From TMP-24 sp041397305 (lineage in GTDB: Bacteria; Pseudomonadota; Alphaproteobacteria; Rhodobacterales; Rhodobacteraceae), in assembly GCA_041397305.1 (NCBI GenBank), contig JAWKWX010000006.1, forward strand, positions 122,346 through 186,345: 64,000 bases of DNA. The letters are read 5' to 3'. The stretch's first letter is position 1. Every line of letters begins with the position of its first letter. Positions 16,957 through 26,433 of the stretch are shown one piece after another. The notes beneath the pieces were generated by a model. That model was not told where the DNA came from. It saw nothing but the letters and a program-made list of their open reading frames with translations, and did not search any database. The translations under genes were made by a program, and so were the position numbers.

Positions 16957-18002
16957 CCGACCTGCAGAAAATCCCCGTTACCGTGATCACCGGCTTCCTC
17001 GGCGCGGGCAAGACCACGCTGATCCGCCATCTGATGCAGAACCCGCAGGGCAAGCGCCTTGCCGTTCTGGTCAACGAATTCGGCAGCGTCGGCGTCGATG
17101 GCGATATCCTGAAGTCCTGCGCCGACGAGAATTGCCCGGCGGAGAACATCGTCGAGCTTGCCAACGGCTGCATCTGCTGCACTGTCGCCGACGATTTCAT
17201 CCCGACGATCGAAGCCTTGATGGCCTTGCCGCAGCGGCCCGACCATATCCTGATCGAAACCTCGGGCCTTGCCCTGCCGAAGCCGCTTCTGAAGGCGTTC
17301 GACTGGCCCGCGATCCGCTCGAAGATCACCGTGGATGGCGTGGTGGCGCTGGCCGATGCCGAGGCTGTCGCCGCGGGCCGGTTCGCGCCCGACGAGCATG
17401 CGGTACAGGCCCAGCGCGCGGCCGATGACTCCATCGACCATGAAACGCCGCTGTCGGAAGTGTTCGAGGACCAGATTTCCTGCGCCGATATCGTGCTTCT
17501 GTCGAAGGCCGACCTGGCTGGTGAGGCGGGCCTTGCCGCCGCCCGCGCGGTGATCGAGGCCGAAGCGCCGCGCAAGCTGCCGATCGTCGCGATGGAGGAG
17601 GGGCGGATCGATCCCCGCCTGATCCTCGGCCTCAATGCTGCGGCCGAGGATGACCTCGCCGCCCGCCCCTCGCACCATGACGGGCATGACGACCACGAAC
17701 ATGACGATTTCGATACGGTGGTGGTCGACCTGCCGGAAACAGCCGACCCCGAGGCACTAAAGGCCGCTATCGTTCGGCTGGCGCGCGAGCAGAATATCCT
17801 GCGGGTGAAGGGCTATGTGGCCGTCAGGGCCAAGCCGATGCGGTTGCTGGTGCAGGCGGTGGGCGAGCGGGTGCGGGCGCAATATGACCGGCCCTGGGGC
17901 GCCGAGCCGCGCACCTCGAAGCTGGTGGTCATCGGCGAGCATCATGACGTGGACATGGACGCCATCCGCGCCGTCCTGATCCCCGAGGGCGCCGAGGCCT
18001 GA
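16953..18002 (+). CDS. cobW: CobW-type P-loop GTPase, cobalt chaperone
   Basis: A 349-residue member of the G3E/COG0523 GTPase family. CobW is thought to deliver Co(II) to the CobNST chelatase. The Walker A is TGFLGAGKTT (13-22). The metal site C73-x-C75-C76 is in NGCICCTV. VNEFGSVGVDGD and ILIETSGLALPKP follow. A histidine/aspartate-rich loop (about 240-252, SHHDGHDDHEHDD) separates the GTPase part from the CobW C-terminal domain (about 255-349). It overlaps DUF1636 by four bases and precedes cobN by three bases, which fits the cobalt-delivery role. Confidence 0.95.
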   Translation: MTDLQKIPVTVITGFLGAGKTTLIRHLMQNPQGKRLAVLVNEFGSVGVDGDILKSCADENCPAENIVELANGCICCTVADDFIPTIEALMALPQRPDHILIETSGLALPKPLLKAFDWPAIRSKITVDGVVALADAEAVAAGRFAPDEHAVQAQRAADDSIDHETPLSEVFEDQISCADIVLLSKADLAGEAGLAAARAVIEAEAPRKLPIVAMEEGRIDPRLILGLNAAAEDDLAARPSHHDGHDDHEHDDFDTVVVDLPETADPEALKAAIVRLAREQNILRVKGYVAVRAKPMRLLVQAVGERVRAQYDRPWGAEPRTSKLVVIGEHHDVDMDAIRAVLIPEGAEA

Positions 18003-18005
18003 ACC

Positions 18006-21000
18006 ATGCATGTCGTCTTCCGCGAAAGCCATGGGCTGGAGGAAACGGAAACCCCGTTCGACCTGGGGCAATCCCCGGCCGATCTGGTGGTGCTTTCGTT
18101 CTCCGACAGCGACCTCGGCGCTTTCGCGGCGGGCTGGCACCGCGCGGCGGGCGGCCTGCCGACGCTGCGGCTGGCCAATATCGTCGCGCTGAAACATCCG
18201 CTCTCGGTCGATACCTATGCCGATCAGACGCTGAGCCATGCGAAAGGCATCCTGATCCGGCTGATCGGCGGGGAAAGCTACTGGCCCTATGGTCTTGCAC
18301 AGGTGCAGGACCTCGCCCGCCGCCGGGGGATCGCGCTTGCCGTCCTTCCCGCCGACGGGCGCGAGGATGGGCGGCTCGATCAGCTCTCGACCCTGCCGGT
18401 TTCCACCCTCCGTCGCCTGCAGCACCTGTGTGATCAGGGCGGCGCGGTCGCGGCGCAGGCGGCACTGCAACAATTGTCGCTGGCGGCTGGCCTCTATGCA
18501 GGCCCGGTGATCGGCGACAAGACGGTGCCCGAATTCGGCTTCTACCTGCCCGGCAAGGGCGTCGTGACTGCGCCCCAGCCCCGCCCCGGACTTGATCCGG
18601 GGCCTCCGCGACCCCTCGCGCTGGTCACCTTCTACCGATCCTATCTGACGGCTGCCGACACCGACCCGGTGGATGCGCTGATCGCCGCGCTCGAGGCACG
18701 GGGCTTCTCGGCCGTCGGCCTGTTCGCCGCCAGCCTCAAGGACGCGGCCGCCTCTGCCTGGACCGCCGCCGAGCTTGCCCGGCTGAGACCCGCCGCGATC
18801 GTCAATGCAACCGCCTTCTCGGCAAAAGGCGCCAACGGCGAGCCGTCACCGCTGGACGCGACCGGCTGTCCGGTCTTCCAGGTGGCGCTTTCGACGGCGC
18901 GAAAGAAGGACTGGGCCACCTCCGACCGCGGCCTGTCGCCCGCCGACCTCGCCATGCATGTCGTTCTGCCCGAGGTTGACGGCCGCATCTTCACCGGTGT
19001 CGTCAGCTTCAAGAGCCCCGGCGCCCGCGACCCCGACCTGCAATATTCCCGCTTCGCCCATCGCGCCGATCCCGGCCGTATCGCGGCCGTCGCCGACCGG
19101 GTGGCGGGCTGGCACAAGCTGGCCACCAGTGCCGTTGCCGACCGCAAGCTGGCGCTGGTCCTTTCCACCTACCCTGGCAAGGCCCATCAACTCGCCCATG
19201 CCGTGGGCCTCGACGCGCTGGCCTCGGCCGAGGCGATCATCGGGGACGCCGCCGCGCGGGGCTATGCCGTCGAACCCGGCGCAGACCTTGGCCAGGCGCT
19301 GCTGACAGAACGGCTGGAATGGCCGCTTTCGGCCTATATGGACTCTCTATCGGCACTTCCCGTGCCGCTGCGTCAGGCATTGCACGACGCCTGGGGCGCC
19401 CCCGAGGACGATCCCCTTGTCTGCGACGGCGCTTTTCGCTTTGCCGCGCTGAGGCGCGACACGGCGCTCGTCGCGCTGCAGCCCGAACGCGGCGAGGTCA
19501 CCACGCGCGGCGACGATTACCACGACCTCGCCCGCACCCCCCGCCATTCCTATGTGGCCTTCTACCTCTGGCTCCGCGCCCAAGGCCTCCATGCGCTGAT
19601 CCATATCGGTGCGCATGGCACGCTCGAATGGCTGCCGGGCAAATCGGTCGCCCTCTCCGGCGATTGCTGGCCCGAGGCGCTGACCGGCGCCCTGCCTGTC
19701 GTCTACCCGTTCATCGTCAACGACCCCGGCGAAGCCGCCCAGGCCAAACGGCGGATCGGCGCCGTGACCATCGGTCACCTGCCGCCGCCCATGGCCGCCA
19801 GTGCGGTTCCCGAAAATCTCATCCGTCTGGAAAGGCTGTTGGACGAATATTCCACGGCAGACGGGCTTGACCCCGCCCGCCGCGACCGGCTGATCGCCAG
19901 CGTCCGCGATGAAGCGCAGGCCTCGGGCGTCGAGGAAGATCTTGGCATTCCCCCGCATGCCTCGCCTGCCGAAGCCATCACCCGCATCGACCGCTTCGTC
20001 TGCGACATCAAGGAAAGCCAGTTCGGCGAGGGGCTGCATGTTTTCGGCCGTGGTCAATGCGGCGCGGAAGAACGCGCGGGTCTCTTCGCGGCCCTCGACG
20101 GCCAGCGCATCGCCGCCGGCCCCTCCGGGTCGCCCGCGCGCGGGCGGTCGGACGTGCTGCCGACCGGGCGGAACCTCTACACGACCGATCCCCGCGCGGT
20201 TCCCTCGCGCGCCGCCCATGCCCAGGGCGTGAAGCTTGCCGAGGAACTGCTGCGCAAACACCTGCAAGACCATGGCGACTGGCCGCGGTCTCTGGTCATC
20301 GACCTCTGGGGGTCCGCCACCATGCGCACTGCGGGCGAGGAGTTTGCCATGGCGCTGCACCTCGCGGGCCTTGCGCCGAAATGGGACGAAAGCTCCGAAC
20401 GCGTCTCGGGTTTCGAGGTGGTCCCCCTCGCCCTCCTCCGCCGCCCCCGCATTGATGTGACCTTGCGCGTTTCCGGCCTGTTCAGAGACGTTTTCCCCGG
20501 CCTCGCGCAGCTCTTCGAGGCCGCCGCCGCCGCCCTTGGAAATCGGGACGAGGCGCCCGAGGACAACCCCTACCTGACCGCCAGCCCCCGTGTCTTCGGC
20601 CCGAAGCCTGGCCTTTACGGCCTGTCGATGGGCGCGGCGATCGAGGACTATTCCGAAGGCGGACAGGCCCGGGCGGGCGAGGCCTGGCTCGCCGGTTCGG
20701 AATGGACTGCCGGAACCGCCGCGCCGCGCCGCGTGCGCGACGCACTCGAGGCGCGCGTGAAGGGCGCCGACGGCTTCGTCCATGTCCAGGACCTTGCCGA
20801 AAGCGATCTCTTGCTCGCCTCCGACTATGCCGCGCATGAAGGTGGCTTCGCCGCCGCCGTCGCCCGCCTCGGCGGGGCGGACAAGGCGCTTTACCACCTC
20901 GACGCCACCCAACCCGACCGCCCCCGCGCGCGGACGCTGCCCGAAGAGATCGCCCGTGTCGTCCGCGCCCGCGCCGCCGATCCGCGCTGGGCAAGCGGCA

Positions 21001-21272
21001 TGATGGCGCACGGTTTTCGCGGCGCGGCGGAGATTGCGGCAACGCTCGACCACCTCGCGGCCTTCGCCCATCTTGCCCGCGCCGTGCCCGCGCATCTCTT
21101 CGATCTCTATCACGAGGCAACGCTTGGCCGAGACGATCTGGTGGCCTTCATGGAGCGCGAGAACCCCCTGGCGCTGCAAGCGATGCGCGACCGCTTCGCC
21201 GCGCTCAGGGACGCGGGCCTGTGGATCACGCGCCGCAATTCCATCGCCGCCTCGATGGGGGCACGCGCATGA
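18006..21272 (+). CDS. cobN: Cobaltochelatase subunit CobN
   Basis: The large subunit (1088 residues) of the ATP-dependent aerobic cobaltochelatase, which inserts Co(II) into hydrogenobyrinic acid a,c-diamide. It shows the CobN/BchH core: LALVTFYRSYL, HVVLPEVDGRIFTGVVSF, HALIHIGAHGTLEWLPGKS, and VIDLWGSATMRTAGEEFAMAL. It is shorter than the ~1275 residues of the Pseudomonas denitrificans enzyme. The AAA+ partners CobS and CobT are not in this window. It overlaps cobG by four bases. A copy of the 25-bp dyad lies at 19331-19355. Confidence 0.96.
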   Translation: MHVVFRESHGLEETETPFDLGQSPADLVVLSFSDSDLGAFAAGWHRAAGGLPTLRLANIVALKHPLSVDTYADQTLSHAKGILIRLIGGESYWPYGLAQVQDLARRRGIALAVLPADGREDGRLDQLSTLPVSTLRRLQHLCDQGGAVAAQAALQQLSLAAGLYAGPVIGDKTVPEFGFYLPGKGVVTAPQPRPGLDPGPPRPLALVTFYRSYLTAADTDPVDALIAALEARGFSAVGLFAASLKDAAASAWTAAELARLRPAAIVNATAFSAKGANGEPSPLDATGCPVFQVALSTARKKDWATSDRGLSPADLAMHVVLPEVDGRIFTGVVSFKSPGARDPDLQYSRFAHRADPGRIAAVADRVAGWHKLATSAVADRKLALVLSTYPGKAHQLAHAVGLDALASAEAIIGDAAARGYAVEPGADLGQALLTERLEWPLSAYMDSLSALPVPLRQALHDAWGAPEDDPLVCDGAFRFAALRRDTALVALQPERGEVTTRGDDYHDLARTPRHSYVAFYLWLRAQGLHALIHIGAHGTLEWLPGKSVALSGDCWPEALTGALPVVYPFIVNDPGEAAQAKRRIGAVTIGHLPPPMAASAVPENLIRLERLLDEYSTADGLDPARRDRLIASVRDEAQASGVEEDLGIPPHASPAEAITRIDRFVCDIKESQFGEGLHVFGRGQCGAEERAGLFAALDGQRIAAGPSGSPARGRSDVLPTGRNLYTTDPRAVPSRAAHAQGVKLAEELLRKHLQDHGDWPRSLVIDLWGSATMRTAGEEFAMALHLAGLAPKWDESSERVSGFEVVPLALLRRPRIDVTLRVSGLFRDVFPGLAQLFEAAAAALGNRDEAPEDNPYLTASPRVFGPKPGLYGLSMGAAIEDYSEGGQARAGEAWLAGSEWTAGTAAPRRVRDALEARVKGADGFVHVQDLAESDLLLASDYAAHEGGFAAAVARLGGADKALYHLDATQPDRPRARTLPEEIARVVRARAADPRWASGMMAHGFRGAAEIAATLDHLAAFAHLARAVPAHLFDLYHEATLGRDDLVAFMERENPLALQAMRDRFAALRDAGLWITRRNSIAASMGARA
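19331..19355 (-). repeat. 25-bp dispersed dyad in cobN
   Basis: GGCC-TA-TATGG-ACT-CTCTA-TC-GGCA. On the minus strand the core reads GATAGAGAGTCCATATA before GGCC. It encodes YMDSLSA using TCT and CTA. Confidence 0.45.
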
Positions 21273-22435
21273 AAACAGTGTCTGATACACCTGAAATCAG
21301 GGGCTGGTGCCCCGGGGCCTTGCGTCCGATGATGTCGGGCGACGGCCTTGTCGTGCGTGTCCGCCCGCGCGGCGGCAGGCTGACGCAGCCGCAGGCCAGG
21401 GGCATCGCGGACCTGGCGGCCCGCCATGGCAACGGCCTCATCGACCTCTCTTCGCGCGCCAACGTGCAACTGCGCGGGGTGAGCGCGGACGCACATGGCG
21501 CGCTCATCGAGGGGCTGCGCGCCCTTGACCTCATCGACCCTTCGACCGAGGCCGAGGCGCGGCGGAACATCGTGGTGACGCCCCTCTGGACCGAGGGCGA
21601 CGGCACCACCGATCTTGCCCGCGCCCTGACCGAGGCGCTTATCGCCACCGGCGCGCCGCAGACCCCCGGCAAGTTCGGCTATGCGATCGACTGCGGCGTC
21701 GCCCCGGTCCTGCGCGACACATCGGCCGATATCCGCATCGAACGTGACCCGTCCGGCGACCTGATCGTCCGCGCCGATGGTGCTGTCACCGGCGCCCCGG
21801 TCACTCCTGAAACCGCCGCGCCGACCGCCCTGCGGCTGGCGGACTGGTTCCTCAGGACCGGCGGCGCACCCGATGGCCGTGGCCGGATGGCCGCGCATCT
21901 CGCCCGTGGCGCGATGCTTCCGGCAGAGTTCACCCGGACCCGTTGCATGGAAAAGCCCGCCCCGGCCCCCGTGCCGGGGCCGCGGACCCAAGGCTTCCTC
22001 GTCGGCTTCGAATTCGGGCAGATGCAATCCGAAACCTTGTCTATCCTTGCCGAAATCGGCCCGCTGCGCGCCACGCCCTGGCGCATGATCCTGATCGAAG
22101 GCGCCCGCCGCGTGCCCGCCCTGGCGGACCTGATCACCATACCGGGGGACCCGCGACAGAATGTTGTTGCCTGTACCGGCGCGCCCTCCTGCCCGCAGGC
22201 ATTCGTCGTCACGCGCCCGCTCGCGCGGGCGCTCGGCGCCTCGCTCGCCCCCGGCCGACGGCTCCATGTCTCGGGCTGCGCCAAGGGCTGCGCCCATCCC
22301 GGCCCTGCCGCGCTGACGCTTGTCGGGCGGCCGGGCGGGACCTTCGACCTGGTCCGCAACGGCACCGCCGCCGACCCGCCCGCCCTGACCGACCTCGCCC
22401 CCGAGGGACTCAGCCCCGAACTTCTCTCCGAGTGA
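21269..22435 (+). CDS. cobG: Precorrin-3B synthase CobG
   Basis: An oxygen-dependent monooxygenase that makes precorrin-3B, the ring-contraction precursor. The 388-residue protein is related to nitrite/sulfite reductases and has four cysteines for a [4Fe-4S] cluster: C302-x5-C308 in ACTGAPSC and C337-x3-C341 in SGCAKGC. Its presence, rather than CobZ, marks the route as aerobic. The ATG at 21269 overlaps the cobN stop. The first codons (AAA ACA GTG TCT) are rare here and coincide with a core of the dispersed dyad. Confidence 0.95.
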   Translation: MKTVSDTPEIRGWCPGALRPMMSGDGLVVRVRPRGGRLTQPQARGIADLAARHGNGLIDLSSRANVQLRGVSADAHGALIEGLRALDLIDPSTEAEARRNIVVTPLWTEGDGTTDLARALTEALIATGAPQTPGKFGYAIDCGVAPVLRDTSADIRIERDPSGDLIVRADGAVTGAPVTPETAAPTALRLADWFLRTGGAPDGRGRMAAHLARGAMLPAEFTRTRCMEKPAPAPVPGPRTQGFLVGFEFGQMQSETLSILAEIGPLRATPWRMILIEGARRVPALADLITIPGDPRQNVVACTGAPSCPQAFVVTRPLARALGASLAPGRRLHVSGCAKGCAHPGPAALTLVGRPGGTFDLVRNGTAADPPALTDLAPEGLSPELLSE

Positions 22436-22439
22436 GCCA

Positions 22440-23069
22440 ATGCCCCATACCTACCAGACCGACGGCGCCGCCATTTACCTTGAAAGCTTCGCGACGATCC
22501 GCGCCGAGGCCGATCTGGCCCGCTTCACCCCCGAGGAAGAAGTGGTGGTGGTCCGCATGATCCATGCCGCCGGGATGGTGGGGCTGGAGGAGCACGTCCG
22601 CTTCTCGCCGGGCATGGCGGTCGCCGCCCGGGCGGCGCTGGAGGCCGGCGCGCCGATCCTCTGCGATGCGCGCATGGTCAGCGAGGGGATCACCCGGCCT
22701 CGCCTGCCGAAAAACAACGAGGTCATCTGCACGCTGCAGGACCCGCGCGTACCCGCCCTGGCGGAAAGGATGAAGACCACCCGCTCTGCCGCCGCGCTGG
22801 AGCTCTGGCGCCCGCATCTGGCGGGGTCCGTCGTGGCCATCGGCAATGCCCCAACCGCCCTGTTCCACCTCTTGAACATGCTCGAAGACCCCGCCTGCCC
22901 GCGCCCCGCCGCGATCATCGGCTGCCCGGTGGGTTTCGTGGGTGCCGCCGAATCGAAGGATGCGCTGATGGAAGACCTGCCCGCCCCCTCCGTCATCGTG
23001 AAAGGCCGCCTCGGCGGCTCGGCCATCACCGTTGCCGCCGTCAACGCGCTCGCGAGCCGCAAGGAATGA
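22440..23069 (+). CDS. cobH: Precorrin-8X methylmutase CobH
   Basis: Moves the C11 methyl group to C12, turning precorrin-8X into hydrogenobyrinic acid. The 209-residue protein has MIHAAGMVG with the catalytic histidine H43 of this family, GAPILCDARMVSEGI, VAIGNAPTALFHLL and IIGCPVGFVGAAESKD, all CobH/CbiC signatures. It follows cobG after four bases and overlaps cobI by four bases. Confidence 0.96.
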   Translation: MPHTYQTDGAAIYLESFATIRAEADLARFTPEEEVVVVRMIHAAGMVGLEEHVRFSPGMAVAARAALEAGAPILCDARMVSEGITRPRLPKNNEVICTLQDPRVPALAERMKTTRSAAALELWRPHLAGSVVAIGNAPTALFHLLNMLEDPACPRPAAIIGCPVGFVGAAESKDALMEDLPAPSVIVKGRLGGSAITVAAVNALASRKE

Positions 23070-23788
23070 GCGGCGGGCGCATCATCTGCGTGGGCCTCGG
23101 CCCGGGGGATCCCGAGCTGATGAGCGTGCGCTCGGACCGGCTGGTGCGGGGCGCGCGCCACGTCGCCTACTTCCGCAAGAAGGGCTACGAAGGCCAGGCG
23201 CGGCGTATCGTCGAGGGCATGTTGCGCGCCGATGCAACCGAATATGCGATGGACTATCCGGTTACGACCGAGATCCATTTCTCCGACCCCGAATACAACC
23301 GCGTGATGGCGGATTTCTACGATCAATGGGCCAGGAAACTCGCCGTTCTGGCTGAAACAGAGACTGTTCTGGTGCTGTGCGAGGGCGATCCCTTCTTCTA
23401 CGGCAGCTTCATGCACCTCTACACCCGCCTGCGCGAACAGCGTCCCGTCGAGGTGGTTCCGGGCATTACCGGCATGTCGGGCTGCTGGACCGCGACGGGC
23501 GAGCCGATCACCTGGGGCGACGATGTGCTGACGGTCGTCACCGCGACGATGAGCGAGGCCGACCTGACCGTGCGGGCCCGGGAAACCGACGCGCTTGTCG
23601 TGATGAAGATCGGCCGCAACCTCGACAAGCTGAAGCGGGCACTCACGGCGGCGGGCCGGTTGAAGGACGCCTGGCTGATCGAACGCGGCACCATGCCCGA
23701 CCAGAAGGTCCACCGCCTCACCGAGGTGCCGCAGAAGGTTCCCTATTTCTCGATCGTGGTGGTCCATGGCCAGGGGCGGCGGCCATGA
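23066..23788 (+). CDS. cobI: Precorrin-2 C20-methyltransferase CobI
   Basis: Uses S-adenosylmethionine to methylate C20 of precorrin-2. The 240-residue protein of the tetrapyrrole methylase family shows the N-terminal VGLGPGDPELMSVRS, the SAM-loop VLVLCEGDPFFYGSFMHL and VVPGITGMSGCW. It overlaps cobH and cobJ by four bases each. The codons GAA ACA GAG ACT GTT at about 23354-23368 (peptide AETETV) come from a strong copy of the 25-bp dyad. Confidence 0.95.
   Translation: MSGGRIICVGLGPGDPELMSVRSDRLVRGARHVAYFRKKGYEGQARRIVEGMLRADATEYAMDYPVTTEIHFSDPEYNRVMADFYDQWARKLAVLAETETVLVLCEGDPFFYGSFMHLYTRLREQRPVEVVPGITGMSGCWTATGEPITWGDDVLTVVTATMSEADLTVRARETDALVVMKIGRNLDKLKRALTAAGRLKDAWLIERGTMPDQKVHRLTEVPQKVPYFSIVVVHGQGRRP
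23350..23374 (+). repeat. 25-bp dispersed dyad in cobI
   Basis: GGCT-GA-AACAG-AGA-CTGTT-CT-GGTG. The inner arms AACAG/CTGTT are a perfect inverted repeat. The same codons (GAA ACA GAG ACT GTT) occur in addA at 39827-39851 on the other strand. Confidence 0.6.
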
Positions 23789-24519
23789 GCGGATGGGTGA
23801 AGGTCGCGGGCCTCGGCCCCGGAGACGAGGCGATGGTCACCGAACAGGTGCGCGCGGCCCTGGCCGAGGCAACCGATGTCGTGGGCTACATTCCTTACGT
23901 CGCCCGCATCGCCGGACGCCCCGGCCTGACGCTGCATCCTTCCGACAACCGCGTCGAACTGGACCGCGCCAACCATGCGCTCGACATGGCGGCGGCGGGC
24001 AGGCGTGTGGTCATCGTTTCGTCCGGCGATCCGGGCGTCTTCGCCATGGCCGCGGCACTGTTCGAGGCCCTGGAGGCGCGGCCCGATCCGGATGCGGTCG
24101 ACATCGAGATCCTGCCCGGCATCACCGCGATGCTCGCCGCCGCCGCGCGGCTGGGCGCGCCCCTGGGCCATGATTTCTGCGCGATCAATCTCAGCGACAA
24201 TCTCAAACCCTGGGAGCTGATCGAAAAACGCCTGCGCCTTGCCGCTGAGGGCGGCTTCGCCATGGCCTTCTACAACCCCCGTGCCGCGTCGCGCCCCGGG
24301 CGGTTCGAACGGGTGCTGGAGATCTTGCGGCAAGCGCTGCCGGGCCATGTGCTGATCGCCTTCGCGCGGGCGGTGACGACCGGCGAGGAGCGGCTGCTGA
24401 CCGTGCCGCTTTCCGAGGCGACGGCCGACATGGCCGACATGCGCACCATGGTGATCGTCGGCAATGCCGACACGCGGCGCGTCGGGCGCTGGATCTATTC
24501 GCCGAGGCGGGCGGGATGA
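23785..24519 (+). CDS. cobJ: Precorrin-3B C17-methyltransferase CobJ
   Basis: Methylates C17 of precorrin-3B with ring contraction to precorrin-4. The 244-residue protein has the tetrapyrrole-methylase motifs VAGLGPGDEAMVT, VVIVSSGDPGVFAMAA, ILPGITAMLAAAARLG and the CobJ-specific DFCAINLSDNLKPWELIEKR and FYNPRAASRPGR. The ATG at 23785 overlaps the cobI stop. Its last 25 bases overlap, tail to tail, the 3' end of the inverted cobK. Confidence 0.96.
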   Translation: MSGWVKVAGLGPGDEAMVTEQVRAALAEATDVVGYIPYVARIAGRPGLTLHPSDNRVELDRANHALDMAAAGRRVVIVSSGDPGVFAMAAALFEALEARPDPDAVDIEILPGITAMLAAAARLGAPLGHDFCAINLSDNLKPWELIEKRLRLAAEGGFAMAFYNPRAASRPGRFERVLEILRQALPGHVLIAFARAVTTGEERLLTVPLSEATADMADMRTMVIVGNADTRRVGRWIYSPRRAG

Positions 24520-25247
24520 GCCTTAAGCCAGCCCATCACCCCGCCGACCGTGGCCCGGACCGTGCGGTCCGGCACTGCCGGCCGGTCCACCAGAATCACC
24601 GGCAGTCCCAAAGTGCGCGCCGCTTTCAGCTTGGCCTCGGCGCCCGCGCCGCCGGCATTCTTCGCGACCACATGGGTGATGCGATGGCCGCGCATCAGCG
24701 CAAGGTCGCCCGCCTCGGTGAACGGCCCGCGCGCGATCACCGCCTGGGCGTCTGGCAAAGGCAGCGGGCCATCGGGCGGATCGACGAGGCGCAGAAGGTA
24801 ATGGTGCCGGGGCTTCGCGGAAAAGGGGATCAGGTTTTGCTTGCCGATGGCCAGGAAGACCCGGGCCGGATCTTCGGGCAGGGCGTCGACGGCGGCCGGG
24901 ATATCCGGCACATGGCGCCAGTCATCGCCCGGACCCGCCACCCAGGCCGGACGCTCCAGCGCACAGAGCGGGATGCCCGTCCGGGCGCAGGCCTCAACGG
25001 CGTTTCGGCTCATCTGCGCCGCGAACGGATGGGTGGCGTCGATCACATGGGTGATCGCTTCGCCGCGCAGGTAGGCAATCAGGCCTTCCACTCCGCCGAA
25101 GCCGCCGATCCGGGTCGCAAGCGGCTGGCCGACGGGGGCACCTGTGCGCCCGGCATAGGAAAAGACCGCCGGAATGCCCGCCCCGGCCACGGTGCGGGCA
25201 AGGGCGCTGGCCTCTGTGGTGCCGCCGAGGATGAGGAGGCGCGTCAT
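24495..25247 (-). CDS. cobK: Precorrin-6A reductase CobK, inverted in the operon
   Basis: NADPH-dependent reduction of precorrin-6A to precorrin-6B. The 250-residue protein has the dinucleotide-binding start LLILGGTTEASALA, ITHVIDATHPFAAQMSRNA, and the C-terminal ITHVVAKNAGGAGAEAKL with TLGLPVILVDRP. It is encoded on the strand opposite to its neighbours. Its ATG (25247-25245) shares bases with the cobL ATG (25246-25248) in a single CATG, and its 3' end overlaps cobJ by 25 bases. There is no room for a conventional promoter outside the cobL coding region. Confidence 0.95.
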   Translation of the reverse strand: MTRLLILGGTTEASALARTVAGAGIPAVFSYAGRTGAPVGQPLATRIGGFGGVEGLIAYLRGEAITHVIDATHPFAAQMSRNAVEACARTGIPLCALERPAWVAGPGDDWRHVPDIPAAVDALPEDPARVFLAIGKQNLIPFSAKPRHHYLLRLVDPPDGPLPLPDAQAVIARGPFTEAGDLALMRGHRITHVVAKNAGGAGAEAKLKAARTLGLPVILVDRPAVPDRTVRATVGGVMGWLKAHPARLGE

Positions 25248-26433
25248 GTCTGATCCCTGGCTGACGATCATCGGGCTTGGCGAAGATGGACCGGCGGGGC
25301 TGCCGGACGCAAGCCGCGCCGCGCTGGCGGCCGCAGATGTGATCTTCGGCGGTCCGCGTCATCTGGCGCTTGTGGCGGCAGGCACCCGGGGCCGCGACTG
25401 GCCGATCCCGTTCAGAATAGACCCTGTTCTGGCCGAAAAAGGCAGGAAGGTGGCGGTTCTCGCTTCGGGCGATCCCTTCTGGTTTGGCGTCGGCGGCAGC
25501 CTTGCACAGTGCCTGTCTCCGGGGGAATGGACCTGCCACCCTGCCCCCTCGACCTTCTCCCATGCCGCCGCGCGGCTGGGCTGGCGGATCGAGGAGGCGC
25601 TGTGTTTCGGCCTTCATGCGGCGCCCTTCGAACGGATCCGGCCAGTCCTGACGCGCGGGCAAAGGCTCATCTGCCTGATGCGTGATGGCGCGGCGGTGGC
25701 GCGCCTGGCGGTCTGGCTGACCGAGCAGGGCTTCGGCCCCTCCAGCCTGACCGTTCTGGAGGCGCTCGGCGGCCCGCGCGAGCACGTCAGGCGGACCTTG
25801 GCCGAAGCTTTTGCCCTGACCGGCGTTGCCCACCCGGTCGCCCTGGCAATCGAGGTGAAGGGTGCGCGCGGGCTTCCGCGGTCGTCTGGCCTGCCGGACG
25901 AACTTTTCGAGACCGACGGTGTGATGACCAAGCGCCCGGTCCGGGCGCTGACCCTGTCCGCGCTGGCGCCGCGCGCGGGCGAGGTCTTGTGGGACCTTGG
26001 CGCGGGCTCGGGCTCGATCTCGGTCGAATGGTGCCTGGCCGCGCCCGGCACCCGGGCCCATGCGGTCGAGGCGCGCGCCGATCGCGCCGCGATCATCGGG
26101 CGCAATGCCGAACGGTTCGGGGTGGACCATCGCCTGCATCTGACGCAGGGCGAGTGGCGGGAGAAGCTGGCCACGCTTCCCGCGCCGGACGCTGTCTTTG
26201 TCGGCGGTGGAGCGGATCTGGCCGGAATAGAGACTGTTTTCAACTTGATCCCGGCGGGATCGCGCATCGTCGCCAATGCGGTGACGCTGGAATCGGAAGC
26301 CGCCCTGACCGGCGCCCAGGCGGCATTCGGGGGCAGGCTCCTGCGGATCGACCTGGCGAGCATGGATATGCTCGGCCGGATGCGGGGCTGGCAGCCGAGC
26401 CGACCGGTCGTGCAGTGGAGTGTCGGGACATGA
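25246..26433 (+). CDS. cobL: Precorrin-6B C5,15-methyltransferase (decarboxylating) CobL
   Basis: A 395-residue fusion of a CbiE-like tetrapyrrole methylase (about 1-200; LTIIGLGEDGPAG, VAVLASGDPFWFGVGG) and a CbiT-like class-I methyltransferase (about 215-395; VLWDLGAGSGSISVEW with the SAM-binding glycine loop at about 249-256). It methylates C5 and C15 and decarboxylates the C12 acetate. The start overlaps that of the divergent cobK. Two copies of the dispersed 25-bp dyad lie inside it (25410-25434 and 26220-26244), the second giving the rare codon ATA. Confidence 0.95.
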   Translation: MSDPWLTIIGLGEDGPAGLPDASRAALAAADVIFGGPRHLALVAAGTRGRDWPIPFRIDPVLAEKGRKVAVLASGDPFWFGVGGSLAQCLSPGEWTCHPAPSTFSHAAARLGWRIEEALCFGLHAAPFERIRPVLTRGQRLICLMRDGAAVARLAVWLTEQGFGPSSLTVLEALGGPREHVRRTLAEAFALTGVAHPVALAIEVKGARGLPRSSGLPDELFETDGVMTKRPVRALTLSALAPRAGEVLWDLGAGSGSISVEWCLAAPGTRAHAVEARADRAAIIGRNAERFGVDHRLHLTQGEWREKLATLPAPDAVFVGGGADLAGIETVFNLIPAGSRIVANAVTLESEAALTGAQAAFGGRLLRIDLASMDMLGRMRGWQPSRPVVQWSVGT

